64,000 bases of DNA from Lysobacter gummosus (GCF_001442805.1 NZ_CP011131.1:930001-994000), one strand, 5' to 3'; positions 1-8,789 are shown, counted from the stretch's first letter. The notes: generated by a model not told the origin, from the letters alone. Numbers and translations: made by a program.

Positions 1-945
1 TTGCGCGACGGCCGCCAGTCGGCCGAAGACAGCGCGCGCCAACTCGCGTGGTTGGCCGACGGCGTGGTCGTGCGGGTGTTGGCGATGGCCGAACAGGAAG
101 TCGCCGCCGCGCACGGAAGGGTGCCCGATGCGCGCTTCGCCGTGCTCGGCTACGGCAGCCTGGGCGGCGAGGAACTGGGCTTCGGGTCCGATCTGGATCT
201 GGTGTTCCTGTACGACGCGCCCGCGGTCGAAGGCGGCGCGACTTCAGACGGCGCGCGGCCGCTGGACGCGCCGCGATGGTTCGCGCGGCTGGCGCAGAAG
301 ATCGTCGCCCTGCTCGGCGCGGTGACCGCGGCCGGGCGCTTGTTCGATGTCGATGTGCGGCTGCGGCCGGACGGCGCGAAAGGCTTGCTGGTGTCGTCGC
401 TGGCGAGCTTCAGCGAATACCAGTACGAGCGCGCCTGGACCTGGGAGCATCAGGCCTTGGTGCGCGCGCGTTTCGTCGCCGGCGACGCCGACCTGCGCGG
501 GAAGTTCGACGCCGTGCGCGCGCGCACCCTGGCGCGGGCGCGCGACGCCGGTAAACTGCGCGGCGACGTCGCGGCCATGCGCGCGCGCATGCAGGCCGAA
601 CTCGATCGCAGCGACGCGGCCTACTTCGACCTCAAGCAAGGCGAGGGCGGTCTGGTCGATCTGGAATTTCTGCTGCAGTACCTGGTGCTGCGCGATTCGG
701 CGCAGGCGCCGGCGTTGTTGTCGCCGCGCGACACGCCCGGCCTGATCGCCGCAGCGCGCGATGCGGCGGCGCTGGCGGATGCGCAGGCCGACGCGTTGGG
801 CCGGGCGCATTCGGTGCTGTTGGCGGCGGGATTGGAATGCACGCTGGACCGGCGGCCGCGGCGGGTGGTCGAGACCGAGGCGATCGCGACGGCGCGCGGC
901 GCGATTCTGGCGGCGATGCGCGAGCATGGATTGCGGCCGGCCTAG
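1..945 (+). CDS. glnE: Glutamine synthetase adenylyltransferase/deadenylase, C-terminal part (5' truncated by window)
   Basis: This is the C-terminal adenylyl-transferase half of the bifunctional enzyme that modifies glutamine synthetase in response to PII and glutamine in the cytoplasm. The visible 314 residues include the nucleotidyltransferase signature [19 protein letters not shown] near residues 50-67, the [15 protein letters not shown] segment near 143, and the helical [16 protein letters not shown] region near 216, all typical of GlnE. The full protein is usually about 930-960 residues, so roughly two thirds lies upstream of base 1; base 1 is not the start. Stop TAG is at 943-945. The next gene is separated by a palindromic repeat, so glnE probably ends its transcript here. 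Confidence 0.95.
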   Translation: MRDGRQSAEDSARQLAWLADGVVVRVLAMAEQEVAAAHGRVPDARFAVLGYGSLGGEELGFGSDLDLVFLYDAPAVEGGATSDGARPLDAPRWFARLAQKIVALLGAVTAAGRLFDVDVRLRPDGAKGLLVSSLASFSEYQYERAWTWEHQALVRARFVAGDADLRGKFDAVRARTLARARDAGKLRGDVAAMRARMQAELDRSDAAYFDLKQGEGGLVDLEFLLQYLVLRDSAQAPALLSPRDTPGLIAAARDAAALADAQADALGRAHSVLLAAGLECTLDRRPRRVVETEAIATARGAILAAMREHGLRPA

Positions 946-964
946 TTGGTGTTCTTGCGGGGCG

Positions 965-1028
965 GCTTCAGCCCCGATGCTGTTCGATCCGGTCCGGCGA
1001 TCTGAAAGAAAAGCATCGGGGCTGAAGC
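965..1028. repeat. REP-like inverted repeat downstream of glnE
   Basis: Two perfect 17-nt inverted arms, GCTTCAGCCCCGATGCT at 965-981 and its complement at 1012-1028, flank about 30 nt. A G/C-rich extension (GGGG/CCCC) adjoins both arms. The arrangement resembles paired REP units found between genes in Xanthomonadaceae. It could fold into a long cruciform or hairpin and might act as a transcript end for glnE, but there is no U-tract. Confidence 0.75.
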
Positions 1029-1096
1029 CCCTCCCACAAGATAATCCGCGACAGTCGGCGGATTGTGTCGGCTCACTTGGAGCGCAAGTAATCGCA

Positions 1097-1507
1097 ATGA
1101 TCGACGACACCACCCGCGGCAAGATCTCGGTCTGGATGGGCACCTCCACCCAGACCCTGGAAGAATTCAATCGCTACACCCAGGGCATGGAAGACCCGGA
1201 TTCCGGTTGCCCGGCGCATCGCGATTTCGGCTGCGGTTTCATCGATTCGGATTTCTTCATCGCCTACGGCACGGCCGGCAACAAGATCGTTCCGGTCGAG
1301 GAATTGGTGGTGGAAGTGGACACCTATTCGACCGACACCGATCGCCTGATCGTCGCGCGCTGCCATGAGCTCGGCGTTCACGAAGGCAATTCGCTGTACT
1401 TCTACGACCACTGCACCTTCCACGAGGAACAGCCGGGGCGGCTCTACAATCAGTTGCGCTTCATCGGCACCTTCGACAACGCGAAACCCAACCGAAGCCG
1501 GCGATAA
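1097..1507 (+). CDS. Imm22-like (DUF4284) putative immunity protein
   Basis: Encodes 136 residues with no signal peptide or membrane segment. The N-terminal pattern KISVWMGTS...LEEFNRY followed by DFGCGFIDSDFF is the layout of the Imm22/DUF4284 family, small soluble proteins predicted to neutralise polymorphic contact-dependent toxins. The family call is from motif recall and is moderately secure; the immunity role is known only by genomic association. The ATG at 1097 was chosen because the family-like sequence starts just after it; upstream codons in the frame run through the repeat. No toxin gene is adjacent, so this is an orphan immunity gene or a domesticated member with another role. Confidence 0.6.
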   Translation: MIDDTTRGKISVWMGTSTQTLEEFNRYTQGMEDPDSGCPAHRDFGCGFIDSDFFIAYGTAGNKIVPVEELVVEVDTYSTDTDRLIVARCHELGVHEGNSLYFYDHCTFHEEQPGRLYNQLRFIGTFDNAKPNRSRR

Positions 1508-1524
1508 ACGCGAAAGCCATTACG

Positions 1525-1723
1525 CGAAACACCCTGGCCGCTTTCGCCGCCGCCTCAATCCTCCAACCGCAACCTGCGCCGCGCCTCCAAGGCGACCCGC
1601 GCGCTCTCGCGTAGCGACGTCACCCGAAACACCCCGGCCGCTTTCGCCGCCACCTCAATCCTCCAACCGCAATCTGCGCCGCACCTCCAACGCCACCCGC
1701 GCCGTCTCGCGCAGCGGCGTCAC
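1525..1723. repeat. Degenerate 100-bp tandem duplication covering the 3' end of the ELM1-family gene
   Basis: Bases 1525-1623 and 1625-1723 are aligned copies at an exact 100-bp offset. Copy 2 contains the last 22 codons and the TGA of the minus-strand ELM1-like gene. Copy 1, read on the minus strand, still encodes the same C-terminus (VTSLRESARVALEARRR versus VTPLRETARVALEVRRR, each followed by LRLED and stop). The substitutions are few, which suggests duplication of a coding segment rather than a noncoding repeat. Confidence 0.85.
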
Positions 1724-2638
1724 TGGATACGGCAGCAGTTGCTGATCGAACGCGCGCACCCGGCCCAGGCTGAGCAGGCTGTCGACGAAACGGCGCGGCC
1801 GTCCGTCGACGCGCTCGATGCCGAAGGCGAACACCGGCACACGGGTGGCGGCGGCTTCCGAAAGCATGTTGACCGAGTCGGCGGTGCAGACGATGCGGTC
1901 GGCCCAGCCGAGCAGGCCGGGGTAGGGGTTGGTGCCTTCGCCGGGTTCGTACCACGACACCCGCGGCAACCGCGCCAACCGTTCGCGCAGGCGCGCGCGG
2001 ATCGGCGCGGGCGTGCGCCGCGAGGTGGTCGCCAGCAGGCTGCCGCCTTCGCGTTCCAGCAGCGTCTGCAAGCGCTCGGCGAGGGCGTCGAAGGCGGCCT
2101 GATCGAAGTGGGCGTGCGCGCTCGACCCGCCCAGCAACAGCGCGGTGCGCGGGCCGGGCAGGGCGCCGAAGGCGGGGAAGGTCTTGCGCGCGCCGGCCAG
2201 CCACAGGTCATCGACCGGGTGCAGGCTGCCGAGCAGAGTGACGACGTTGGCGCCGTGCAGGCCGTCGTGTTCGGGCGCGATCACCAGGTCCCAGTGGCGG
2301 GTGGCGATGCGCGGATCCAGGATCTGCACGCTGCGGCAAGCGTCGCTGCGCAGCAGCCGGGTCGCCAGCGCCGCCTGCCGGCCGCAGCCGATCGCCAGCC
2401 GCGGCCGGGCCTCCAGCCAGCGGACGAAATCCGGGCCGAAGGCATTCGAGGCCCCGGGCAGCCGGCGCGGCGAGGCCCAGCGCCAGGGCGCGCGCGGGCT
2501 CAGGATCCAGTCGGTCGCCGGCCGGCCCAGGGCCTGGGCCAGGGCGGTCGCCTGACGCTGATTGCCGGCATGGCCGTCGGTCAGCGACCAGGTTGCGGAA
2601 ATGGAGTCAGTCTTCGCAGAAATGCCGTTTCGTTGCAC
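1655..2638 (-). CDS. ELM1/GtrOC1-family putative nucleoside-diphosphate-sugar-dependent protein
   Basis: Encodes about 327 residues of the family often annotated mitochondrial fission ELM1 (DUF1022), thought to be GT-B-like glycosyltransferases in bacteria. Characteristic segments are SATWSLTDGHAGNQRQ near the N-terminus, the LLGSLHPVDD and LLLGGSSAHAHFD regions in the middle, and WADRIVCTADSVNMLSEA near the C-terminus. No in-frame ATG precedes the conserved start; GTG at 2638 is the best candidate but lacks a strong Shine-Dalgarno, so the N-terminus is uncertain by a few residues. The gene is divergent from the nitroreductase gene. Its 3' end is duplicated just downstream (see repeat at 1525-1723). 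Actual substrate unknown; a role in envelope polysaccharide is an inference from nearby LPS genes. Confidence 0.8.
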   Translation of the reverse strand: MQRNGISAKTDSISATWSLTDGHAGNQRQATALAQALGRPATDWILSPRAPWRWASPRRLPGASNAFGPDFVRWLEARPRLAIGCGRQAALATRLLRSDACRSVQILDPRIATRHWDLVIAPEHDGLHGANVVTLLGSLHPVDDLWLAGARKTFPAFGALPGPRTALLLGGSSAHAHFDQAAFDALAERLQTLLEREGGSLLATTSRRTPAPIRARLRERLARLPRVSWYEPGEGTNPYPGLLGWADRIVCTADSVNMLSEAAATRVPVFAFGIERVDGRPRRFVDSLLSLGRVRAFDQQLLPYPVTPLRETARVALEVRRRLRLED

Positions 2639-2746
2639 AGGCGCGGTTAATCCGTTCCGGGAGTGACGGTTTTGCGGTCGGATCGAGACTCTACACTTCC
2701 GTCTCCCGATCACCTTGCCAAGCTTGGCAGCCCCATGGAGAAGACG

Positions 2747-3334
2747 ATGTCCAAGGCTTTGAACGACGAAGCGCTCGATCAGCTGTTCCGCACCGCCCGT
2801 ACCCACAACGTCCTGGGCGGCGAGATCAGCGACGAGACGCTGCGTCAGCTCTACGACCTGGTGAAGTGGGGCCCCACCAGCGCCAACGGCTCGCCGGCGC
2901 GGTTCGTGTTCGTGAAGTCGCAGCAGGCCAAGCAGAAGCTGGCGCCGGCGCTGTCGGCGGGCAATCTGGCCAAGACCCTGGCCGCGCCGGTCACGGTGAT
3001 CGTCGCGCACGATCTGGATTTCTACGAAAAGCTGCCCTACCTGTTCCCGCACGACGACGCGCGCAGCTGGTTCGCCGGCAACGAGGCCTCGATCAACATC
3101 ACCGCCTTCCGCAATGGCAGCCTGCAGGGCGCCTACCTCATCCTGGCCGCGCGCGCGCTGGGCCTGGACAGCGGCCCGATGTCGGGCTTCGACAACGCCA
3201 AGGTCGATGAAGCCTTCTTCGCCGGCACCAAGATCAAGTCGAACTTCCTGATCAACCTGGGCGCCGGCGATCATGCCCAGCTGTTCCCGCGCTCGCCGCG
3301 CCTGCCGTTCGACGAGGCCGCGCGCATCGACTGA
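2747..3334 (+). CDS. RutE/HadB-like nitroreductase-family flavoprotein (putative malonic semialdehyde reductase)
   Basis: Encodes 195 residues, matching the about 196 residues of RutE, an FMN-dependent NADPH oxidoreductase. Signatures are FRTARTHN near the N-terminus, [17 protein letters not shown] near 43-60 (FMN contact region), and [13 protein letters not shown] in the C-terminal half. There are two in-frame ATGs, at 2735 and 2747. The second is preferred because GGAG overlapping the first ATG lies at good distance from it and the length then matches the family. No other pyrimidine-degradation (rut) genes are nearby, so the physiological substrate is uncertain. A short hairpin with a T-tract follows the stop. 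Confidence 0.85.
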   Translation: MSKALNDEALDQLFRTARTHNVLGGEISDETLRQLYDLVKWGPTSANGSPARFVFVKSQQAKQKLAPALSAGNLAKTLAAPVTVIVAHDLDFYEKLPYLFPHDDARSWFAGNEASINITAFRNGSLQGAYLILAARALGLDSGPMSGFDNAKVDEAFFAGTKIKSNFLINLGAGDHAQLFPRSPRLPFDEAARID

Positions 3335-3336
3335 GG

Positions 3337-3356
3337 CGTGCGTGCCCGCACGTTTT
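3337..3356 (+). terminator. Possible intrinsic terminator after the nitroreductase gene
   Basis: A 6-bp stem CGTGCG/CGCACG with loop TGCC is followed by TTTT, beginning two bases after the stop codon. The stem is short, so activity is uncertain. Confidence 0.45.
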
Positions 3357-3478
3357 CCGGCGCGGACGAATCAGGCCCGCGCCGGCTTGCGCCATAGTGG
3401 TTTCGCAGTATTCCAAGCACGAATCCCAAGCACGAACCCGCGATCCAACCGTTGATTCCCTTTTTAAGGAGCTCCACC

Positions 3479-4057
3479 ATGAAGCGCATCCTGCTCGCCG
3501 CCGCCCTGGGCCTGGCTTTCGCCGGCACCGCCAGCGCCGCCGCACTGACCTACAAGATCGACCCGAACCACACCGACGTGGTCGCCAGCTGGAGCCACTT
3601 CGGCTTCTCCAACCCGATCGCGCATTTCGGCAAGGTGGACGGCTCCATCACCTACGATCCGGCCAAGCCGGCCGCGTCCAAGGTGGAAGTGACCATCCCG
3701 CTGGACGGCCTGGACTCGCACGTGGGCGATTTCGACGAACACCTCAAGAGCGCGGATTTCTTCGACGCCGCCAAGTTCCCGACCATCACCTTCAAGAGCA
3801 CCAAGGTCGAAGCGGCCGGCGACAAGAAGCTGAAGGTCACCGGCGATCTGACCGTGCACGGCGTGACCAAGCCGGCGGTGCTGGACGTGAACATCAACAA
3901 GATCGGCGAGCAGCCGATGGCCAAGCGCGCCGCCGCCGGTTTCGACGCCAGCACCACGCTCAAGCGCAGCGATTTCGGCATCGGCAAGTACGTGCCCAAC
4001 GTCAGCGACGAGATCAAGATCCACATCACCACCGAAGCGATCGTGCCCAAGCCCTGA
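3479..4057 (+). CDS. YceI-family periplasmic lipid-binding-like protein
   Basis: Encodes 192 residues. A clear Sec signal peptide (MKRILLAAALGLAFAGTASA, cleavage near residue 20) is followed by a lipocalin-like YceI domain. Landmarks are LTYKIDPNHTDVVASWSHFGFSNP, the DEHLKSADFFDAAKFPTITF segment and LTVHGVTKPAVLDV. YceI proteins bind isoprenoid or amide lipids in the periplasm, and some respond to stress. The start is well supported by AAGGAG at 3466-3471 eight bases upstream. The gene lies 37 bp ahead of the pirin gene on the same strand and may share its transcript. Confidence 0.92.
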   Translation: MKRILLAAALGLAFAGTASAAALTYKIDPNHTDVVASWSHFGFSNPIAHFGKVDGSITYDPAKPAASKVEVTIPLDGLDSHVGDFDEHLKSADFFDAAKFPTITFKSTKVEAAGDKKLKVTGDLTVHGVTKPAVLDVNINKIGEQPMAKRAAAGFDASTTLKRSDFGIGKYVPNVSDEIKIHITTEAIVPKP

Positions 4058-4094
4058 GCCGCGCGATCGGTTTGATCGGTAAACTGTCGCGCGC

Positions 4095-4808
4095 ATGATC
4101 ATCCAACGCCCATCCAATGCCCGCGGCCGCGTCCAGGCCGGTTGGCTCGACAGCCGCCACACGTTTTCCTTCGGCGGTTATTACGATCCGGGCTGGATGG
4201 GCTTCGGTTGCCTGCGCGTGATCAACGAAGACCGCGTCGATCCCGGCGCGGGCTTCGCTGCGCACCGCCATGCCAACATGGAAATCCTGAGCTACGTGCT
4301 CAGCGGGGCGCTGGCGCATCAGGACAGCAGCGGCGGTGGCGGCACCATTCGCCGCGGCGAGTTGCAGTGGATGAGCGCCGGCCACGGCGTGGAGCACAGC
4401 GAATTCAACGCATCGGCGAGCGAGCCGGTGCATTTCCTGCAGATCTGGGTGCAGCCCGACCGGCTCAACGCGCAGCCGGCGTATGCGCAGCCGGCGGCGG
4501 TGGCGGGCGGCGACGGCGAGTTCGTGCTGCGCGCTTCGCGCGACGGAGTTCATGGCGGCGTGCCGATCCGTCAGGACCTCACGTTGCATTCGCTGGCGCT
4601 GGGCAAGGGCACACGGGCGGAGCGTTCGCTGGATTCGCGGCGGATGTATTGGCTGCAGGTCGCGCAAGGGCGCATCGATGCCAACGGGCAGGTGCTGGAC
4701 GCCGGCGATGCGCTGGGGCTCGTGGAGGAATCCGCGCCCCTGGTCTTGACCGGGCTGGGCGATTCGTCGGCCGATGTGCTTTGGTTCGATTTGCCGCTTG
4801 CTGGCTGA
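4095..4808 (+). CDS. Pirin-family protein (YhhW-like, putative quercetin 2,3-dioxygenase)
   Basis: Encodes 237 residues of a bicupin. The metal ligands of the YhhW subgroup are all in register: His57, His59, His101 and Glu103, in the contexts AAHRHANMEIL and GHGVEHSE. The N-terminal WLDSRHTFSFGGYYDP is also typical. Members bind Fe or another divalent metal and some cleave quercetin in vitro; the in vivo role is unknown, with redox or stress regulation often proposed. It sits just downstream of yceI and is followed by a long paired palindrome that may end the transcript. Confidence 0.92.
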   Translation: MIIQRPSNARGRVQAGWLDSRHTFSFGGYYDPGWMGFGCLRVINEDRVDPGAGFAAHRHANMEILSYVLSGALAHQDSSGGGGTIRRGELQWMSAGHGVEHSEFNASASEPVHFLQIWVQPDRLNAQPAYAQPAAVAGGDGEFVLRASRDGVHGGVPIRQDLTLHSLALGKGTRAERSLDSRRMYWLQVAQGRIDANGQVLDAGDALGLVEESAPLVLTGLGDSSADVLWFDLPLAG

Positions 4809-4810
4809 CA

Positions 4811-4994
4811 GCAAGAGCGAATCCCCCCTGCCCCCCTTTTTCAAAGGGGGGAACAGCCGCTGTGTTGATGGGGGACTGCCAGGTCGCAACCCTTGATCGG
4901 CTCGGATGACAGCGCGGCGACAAAGATTCACCTGCATTCCCGCTTTTGCCGTTCCCCCCTTTAAAAAAGGGGGGCAGGGGGGATTCGCTCTTGC
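4811..4994. repeat. Paired C6/G6 palindromic element, copy A
   Basis: A 44-nt arm at 4811-4854 and a 44-nt arm at 4951-4994 are inverted copies differing at one position, with a 96-nt spacer. Each arm is itself a small palindrome of the form CCCCCC-TTT...AAA-GGGGGG with an asymmetric tail (CCCCCCTG/CAGGGGGG). The tails point outward. The element fills the pirin/zinc-finger gap. The same unit recurs near 10.3, 39.3 and 48.5 kb. Confidence 0.9.
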
Positions 4995-5094
4995 TCCACC
5001 CGCCCAAATCCAACACATCCGCCTCTCCCCCTACACCCGGCCCACCCCCGCGCGCTGCTAAACTGCCCGCCCGCGTCGCCACCCGTCGTCCCCC

Positions 5095-5298
5095 ATGACC
5101 ACCGCAGCCAACGCCCATCCCACCCAGGCCAACGCCGACCAGCGCTACACCGTCACCCTCGCTGATCTGCCGCTGAGCTGCCCGCTGCCGTCGATGGCGC
5201 TGTGGAACTCGCACCCGCGCGTGTACCTGCCGATCGAGGCCGAGCGCGAATGCCTGTGCCCGTACTGCGGCGCGCACTTCACCCTGATCGACGCCTGA
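5095..5298 (+). CDS. Small CHCC-type zinc-finger domain protein
   Basis: Encodes 67 residues. The pattern CPLPSMALWNSHPRVYLP followed by ECLCPYCGAHF gives the Cys-His-Cys-Cys ligand set of the zf-CHCC family, which is shared with the mitochondrial complex I subunit NDUFS6. Bacterial copies are small cytoplasmic proteins of unknown function that often occur next to LPS or core-sugar genes. The stop lies 10 bp before the glycosyltransferase start, so the two are probably cotranscribed. Confidence 0.85.
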   Translation: MTTAANAHPTQANADQRYTVTLADLPLSCPLPSMALWNSHPRVYLPIEAERECLCPYCGAHFTLIDA

Positions 5299-5308
5299 CG
5301 CGCACGCC

Positions 5309-6451
5309 ATGCCATCGCCGGAGCCGACGAACCCCCGCCGGCTGACGGTCATGCAGTTGCTGCCGGCGCTGGAATCGGGCGGTGTCGAACGTTCCACCCT
5401 GGAAGTCGCCGACGCGCTGGTGCGCGCCGGCCATCGCGCGATCGTGGTCTCGGCCGGCGGCCGGCTGGTGCCCAAGCTGCTGGCCAGCGGCGCGGAACAC
5501 ATCGAATTGCCGATCGGACGCAAGTCGCCGTCCACTTTGCTGCACGCGTTCAAGCTGCGCCGCTTGTGGGCCGACTTGAACGTCGATCTGGTCCATGCGC
5601 GCTCGCGCCTGCCGGCCTGGATCGGCCTGCTGGCCTGGCGCGGCATGAGCGAACAGGCGCGGCCGCGCCTGGTCACCACCGTGCACGGCCTGAACTCGCC
5701 CTCGCGCTACAGCGCGGTGATGACCCGCGGCGAGCGCGTGATCTGCGTCTCGCGCACCGTGCGCGACTACGTGCTCCAACACTATCCCGACACCGAGCCG
5801 GACAAACTGCGGATCATCCCGCGCGGCATCGACACGCTGGCGTTCCCGCGCGCGCCGTGGCCCGATCGCGACGCGCGCGCGTGGGCGGCGGCGCAGCACC
5901 CGGCGCTGGCTGGCGAGGGCCCGTTGCTGCTGCTGCCCGGCCGCGGCACGCGCCTGAAAGGCCACGCCGACGGTCTGCAACTGTTGGCCGACCTGCGCGC
6001 CGACGGCCGCGATGCGCGGCTGTGGCTGCCGGGCGCGCGCGAAAGCGGACGCGAGGCATACATCGGCGAAATGGAACAACTCGCGCAACAACTCGGCGTC
6101 GCCGACGCGGTGGCCTTCACCGAGCCGACCGACGCGATCGCGCGCGCCTACGCCGCCAGCGATCTGGTCCTGCAGCTGTCGCGCAAACCCGAGGCCTTCG
6201 GCCGCACCGTGGTCGAAGCGCTGGCCTGCGGGCGGCCGGTGCTGGGCTGGAATCACGGCGGCGTCGGCGAGCTGCTGGCGCAGCTGCAGCCGCGCGGCGC
6301 GGTCGAGCCCTTCGATGCGCAGGCTGCGCAAAGCGCGGCTTGCGAATTGCTAACGCAAGCGCCCGCGGCAGTGGATACGATGGCGTTTTCCCTGCGGGCG
6401 ATGCAGGAGGCCACGCTTGCCGTCTATGCCGAACTCATCGACGCCCACTGA
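5309..6451 (+). CDS. GT-B family 4 glycosyltransferase, probably LPS core or O-antigen
   Basis: Encodes 380 residues without a signal peptide. The N-terminal MQLLPALESGGVERSTLEVA is the acceptor-side glycine-rich loop of GT4 enzymes. The C-terminal domain carries the donor-binding EX7E motif as EAFGRTVVEAL near residue 290, preceded by LLLLPGRGTRLKGH. The enzyme would transfer a sugar from a nucleotide donor to a membrane lipid-linked acceptor on the cytoplasmic side. Neighbours (zinc finger, O-antigen ligase-like gene, lpxL-like gene, waaA) support an LPS role. Its 3' end overlaps the next gene by 35 bp. Confidence 0.88.
   Translation: MPSPEPTNPRRLTVMQLLPALESGGVERSTLEVADALVRAGHRAIVVSAGGRLVPKLLASGAEHIELPIGRKSPSTLLHAFKLRRLWADLNVDLVHARSRLPAWIGLLAWRGMSEQARPRLVTTVHGLNSPSRYSAVMTRGERVICVSRTVRDYVLQHYPDTEPDKLRIIPRGIDTLAFPRAPWPDRDARAWAAAQHPALAGEGPLLLLPGRGTRLKGHADGLQLLADLRADGRDARLWLPGARESGREAYIGEMEQLAQQLGVADAVAFTEPTDAIARAYAASDLVLQLSRKPEAFGRTVVEALACGRPVLGWNHGGVGELLAQLQPRGAVEPFDAQAAQSAACELLTQAPAAVDTMAFSLRAMQEATLAVYAELIDAH
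6405..6410 (+). promoter_or_regulatory. Shine-Dalgarno AGGAGG deciding a TTG start
   Basis: AGGAGG inside the 3' end of the glycosyltransferase gene lies six bases before TTG at 6417 but 15 bases before the next ATG at 6426. The spacing favours TTG as the start of the O-antigen ligase-like gene. Confidence 0.65.
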
Positions 6452-7829
6452 CCCCAACGGCCCGGCCGCCGCCGCTCCGATCGGTCTGCCGCCGTCCACC
6501 GCGCACGCGCCGCCGGAGCTGCCGCCGGCGATCGTCGGCTGGCGCTGGGCGCCGGTGTGGGTGCTGGCCTACGTCGCCTTGCTGTTCGCGCCGGGCATCG
6601 CCGAGACCGCGCTGAGCCTGGGCGCGATCACCATGCTGGTGAAGCTGGTGCTGGCGCGCTTCAACACCGGCGCGCGCCTGCTCAGCGATCCGGCCTGGGC
6701 GCTGACCAGCGTGCTGTTCGCGGCCTACTGGCTGCCCGAACTGATTTCCGCGATCGACGCGGTCGATCCGGGGCGCGCCTTGCGCGAGGCCGCGGTGGAC
6801 CTGCGTTATCTGCCGTTCCTGTGGCTGGTCGCGGCCGCGGTCGCGTCGAAGGAAGGACGTCGCACCACCTTCGGCGGGCTGGCGATCATCATCTCGATCT
6901 GGACCGCCGACGCGCTGCTGCAAGGCATCAGCGGCACCAGTCCGCTGTTCTTCCTGATCGATGCGCTCAAGCACGCGCTCAACGGCCACAGCACCTGCAG
7001 CGAGGCTGAGATTGCCAGCGTCGACCGGCTCGGCGGCATCCTCGGCCCCTGCAATCTCAAACTCGGCCAGGTGATAGCGAGCTTCTCGCCGTTCGTGCTG
7101 TACGCGGCCGCGCGCCGCTACGGCGTGGGCGGCTGGCTGGCGGCGAGCGCGGCGGTCGGAATCGTGGTGGTGCTGGCCGGTTCGCGCGCGTCGTGGATCA
7201 CCTTCGCCCTGGTGCTGCTGCTGTCGGGCTGGCGCCTGCTGGGCTGGAAGCGGTTGCTCGCGTTGTTCGCCTCGGGCCTGCTGGCGCTGGTGGTGCTGAA
7301 TTTCACCTCGACCCAGGTGCACGACCGCCTGCAGCGCACCTCGCACATCGTCAGCACCGATCTGATCGGCGTGGACACCGCGCTGTCGGGACGCACGCGG
7401 ATCTGGCGCGCGGCGCTGTGCATGGTCGCCGAACATCCCATCAACGGCGTGGGCGCGCGCGGTTTCCGCGAAGCCTTCCCGGCCTGCGATCCGCAGCCGG
7501 GCTTGGTCACGTCCTGGGGCTACGGCCCGGCCTTGCACGCGCATCAGCTGATACTGGAAGTGCTCAGCGAAACCGGCGCGTTCGGCCTGCTGATGTGGCT
7601 GGCCGGCGCGGCCCTGGCCTGGCGCGCGTGGACCTTCGCCGACGGCGCTGCGCGCGAACGCGCGCGGCCGGCGATGCTGGCCTTGCTGGTGACGGTGTTT
7701 CCGTTCAACACCCACCTGGCCTTTTATTCGACCTTCTGGGGCGGGCTGACCTTGCTGCTCGCGGCCTTGTACGCGGGCAGCCTGCTGGCGCAGCCGCCGC
7801 TGGACGGGACCCGGGTCGACAGTCGCTAA
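6417..7829 (+). CDS. O-antigen ligase/polymerase-like integral membrane protein (WaaL/Wzy_C family)
   Basis: Encodes 470 residues with about ten or more hydrophobic segments, starting after a Pro/Ala-rich cytoplasmic tail of about 35 residues. The Wzy_C signature is visible in LSGRTRIWRAALCMVAEHP followed by INGVGARGFREAF and a conserved His in ALHAHQLILEVLSETG. Members join O-antigen or other glycans to lipid A-core, or polymerise them, on the periplasmic face. Which of the two this protein does cannot be told from sequence. It overlaps the upstream GT4 gene by 35 bp, so translation is probably coupled. TTG at 6417 is chosen from the AGGAGG spacing; ATG at 6426 is the alternative. Confidence 0.85.
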   Translation: MPSMPNSSTPTDPNGPAAAAPIGLPPSTAHAPPELPPAIVGWRWAPVWVLAYVALLFAPGIAETALSLGAITMLVKLVLARFNTGARLLSDPAWALTSVLFAAYWLPELISAIDAVDPGRALREAAVDLRYLPFLWLVAAAVASKEGRRTTFGGLAIIISIWTADALLQGISGTSPLFFLIDALKHALNGHSTCSEAEIASVDRLGGILGPCNLKLGQVIASFSPFVLYAAARRYGVGGWLAASAAVGIVVVLAGSRASWITFALVLLLSGWRLLGWKRLLALFASGLLALVVLNFTSTQVHDRLQRTSHIVSTDLIGVDTALSGRTRIWRAALCMVAEHPINGVGARGFREAFPACDPQPGLVTSWGYGPALHAHQLILEVLSETGAFGLLMWLAGAALAWRAWTFADGAARERARPAMLALLVTVFPFNTHLAFYSTFWGGLTLLLAALYAGSLLAQPPLDGTRVDSR

Positions 7830-7862
7830 GCGCGAAACTCGCGGCCGCGGTCGCTTGGTACG

Positions 7863-8789
7863 TCAGGACTGCCGCTTGTACGGCGAGACCATCCCCGGCG
7901 GGCGGCGCTTGAAGCGGCGATGGATCCACAGGTACTGGCTCGGCGCCTGCCGCACCATGCTCTCGATCTGCGCGTTGACGCGGGCGCTGTCGCCGGTGGC
8001 GTCGCTGGACGGAAACTCCGGCAGCGGCGCGCCCACGCGCAGGATGTAGTCGGCGCCTTCGCGGCGATGGAAGAACGGCACCACCGCGCAGCCGCTGAGC
8101 CGCGCGAACTGATGCGTGGCGGTGATCGTCGCCGCCGGCACGCCGAAGAACGGCGCGAACACGGTGTCCTTGCCGCGCATGTCCTGATCGGGCGCGTACC
8201 ACAGGAAGCCGCCCTGCTTGAGGTGGCGCATCGCCGGGCGGATTTCTTCGTTGGTGAACATCGCCGCCGCATAGCGCAGGCGGCCGCGCTTGACCGCCCA
8301 TTCCATCACCGGATTGCGGTGCTTGCGGTACATGCCGGCCAGCGGCAGGTGATCGCACATCAGCCGGCCGCACATCTCCAGGGTCATGAAATGGCCGGAG
8401 ATCATCAGCACGCCGCGCCCGGCCGCGCGCACCTCGTCCAGCAGCTCCAGGCCCTCGATCCGCACCGTGCGCCGCATCGGCGCGACCTCGCCCCACCAGG
8501 CGCGGGCGAATTCGAAGAAGCCCACACCCAGGTCGCGGAAGCTCTCGCGCAGCAGTTGTTCGCGCTCGGCCTCGGTCTTTTCCGGGAAGCACAGCTTCAG
8601 GTTGATCCGCGCCGCGCGCCGGCGCTCGCTCGCCGCGCGCAGCGCGAAGGCGCCGATCCAGCCGCCGATCAGGCGCTGCAGCGCCCACGGCAGGCGCGCG
8701 CCGGCGCACATGCCGGCCAGCGCCAGCCACATCGGCCACAGGCGCGGCGACAGCAGGGAAGGACGCGGAGGCAGGGCGGGTTCGGCCAT
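7863..8789 (-). CDS. lpxL: Lipid A biosynthesis lauroyl/myristoyl acyltransferase (LpxL/HtrB family)
   Basis: Encodes 308 residues, close to LpxL at 306. The catalytic H-X4-E dyad is His133 and Glu138 in ISGHFMTLEM, and the downstream blocks MYRKHRNPVMEW and WYAPDQDMRGKDTVFAPFFG match the family. An N-terminal hydrophobic stretch anchors it to the inner membrane, where it adds a secondary acyl chain to Kdo2-lipid IVA. It converges with the ligase-like gene and is divergent from waaA, which supplies its Kdo-bearing substrate. LpxL and LpxM cannot be separated with certainty here; LpxL is the default for a single copy. Confidence 0.88.
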   Translation of the reverse strand: MAEPALPPRPSLLSPRLWPMWLALAGMCAGARLPWALQRLIGGWIGAFALRAASERRRAARINLKLCFPEKTEAEREQLLRESFRDLGVGFFEFARAWWGEVAPMRRTVRIEGLELLDEVRAAGRGVLMISGHFMTLEMCGRLMCDHLPLAGMYRKHRNPVMEWAVKRGRLRYAAAMFTNEEIRPAMRHLKQGGFLWYAPDQDMRGKDTVFAPFFGVPAATITATHQFARLSGCAVVPFFHRREGADYILRVGAPLPEFPSSDATGDSARVNAQIESMVRQAPSQYLWIHRRFKRRPPGMVSPYKRQS

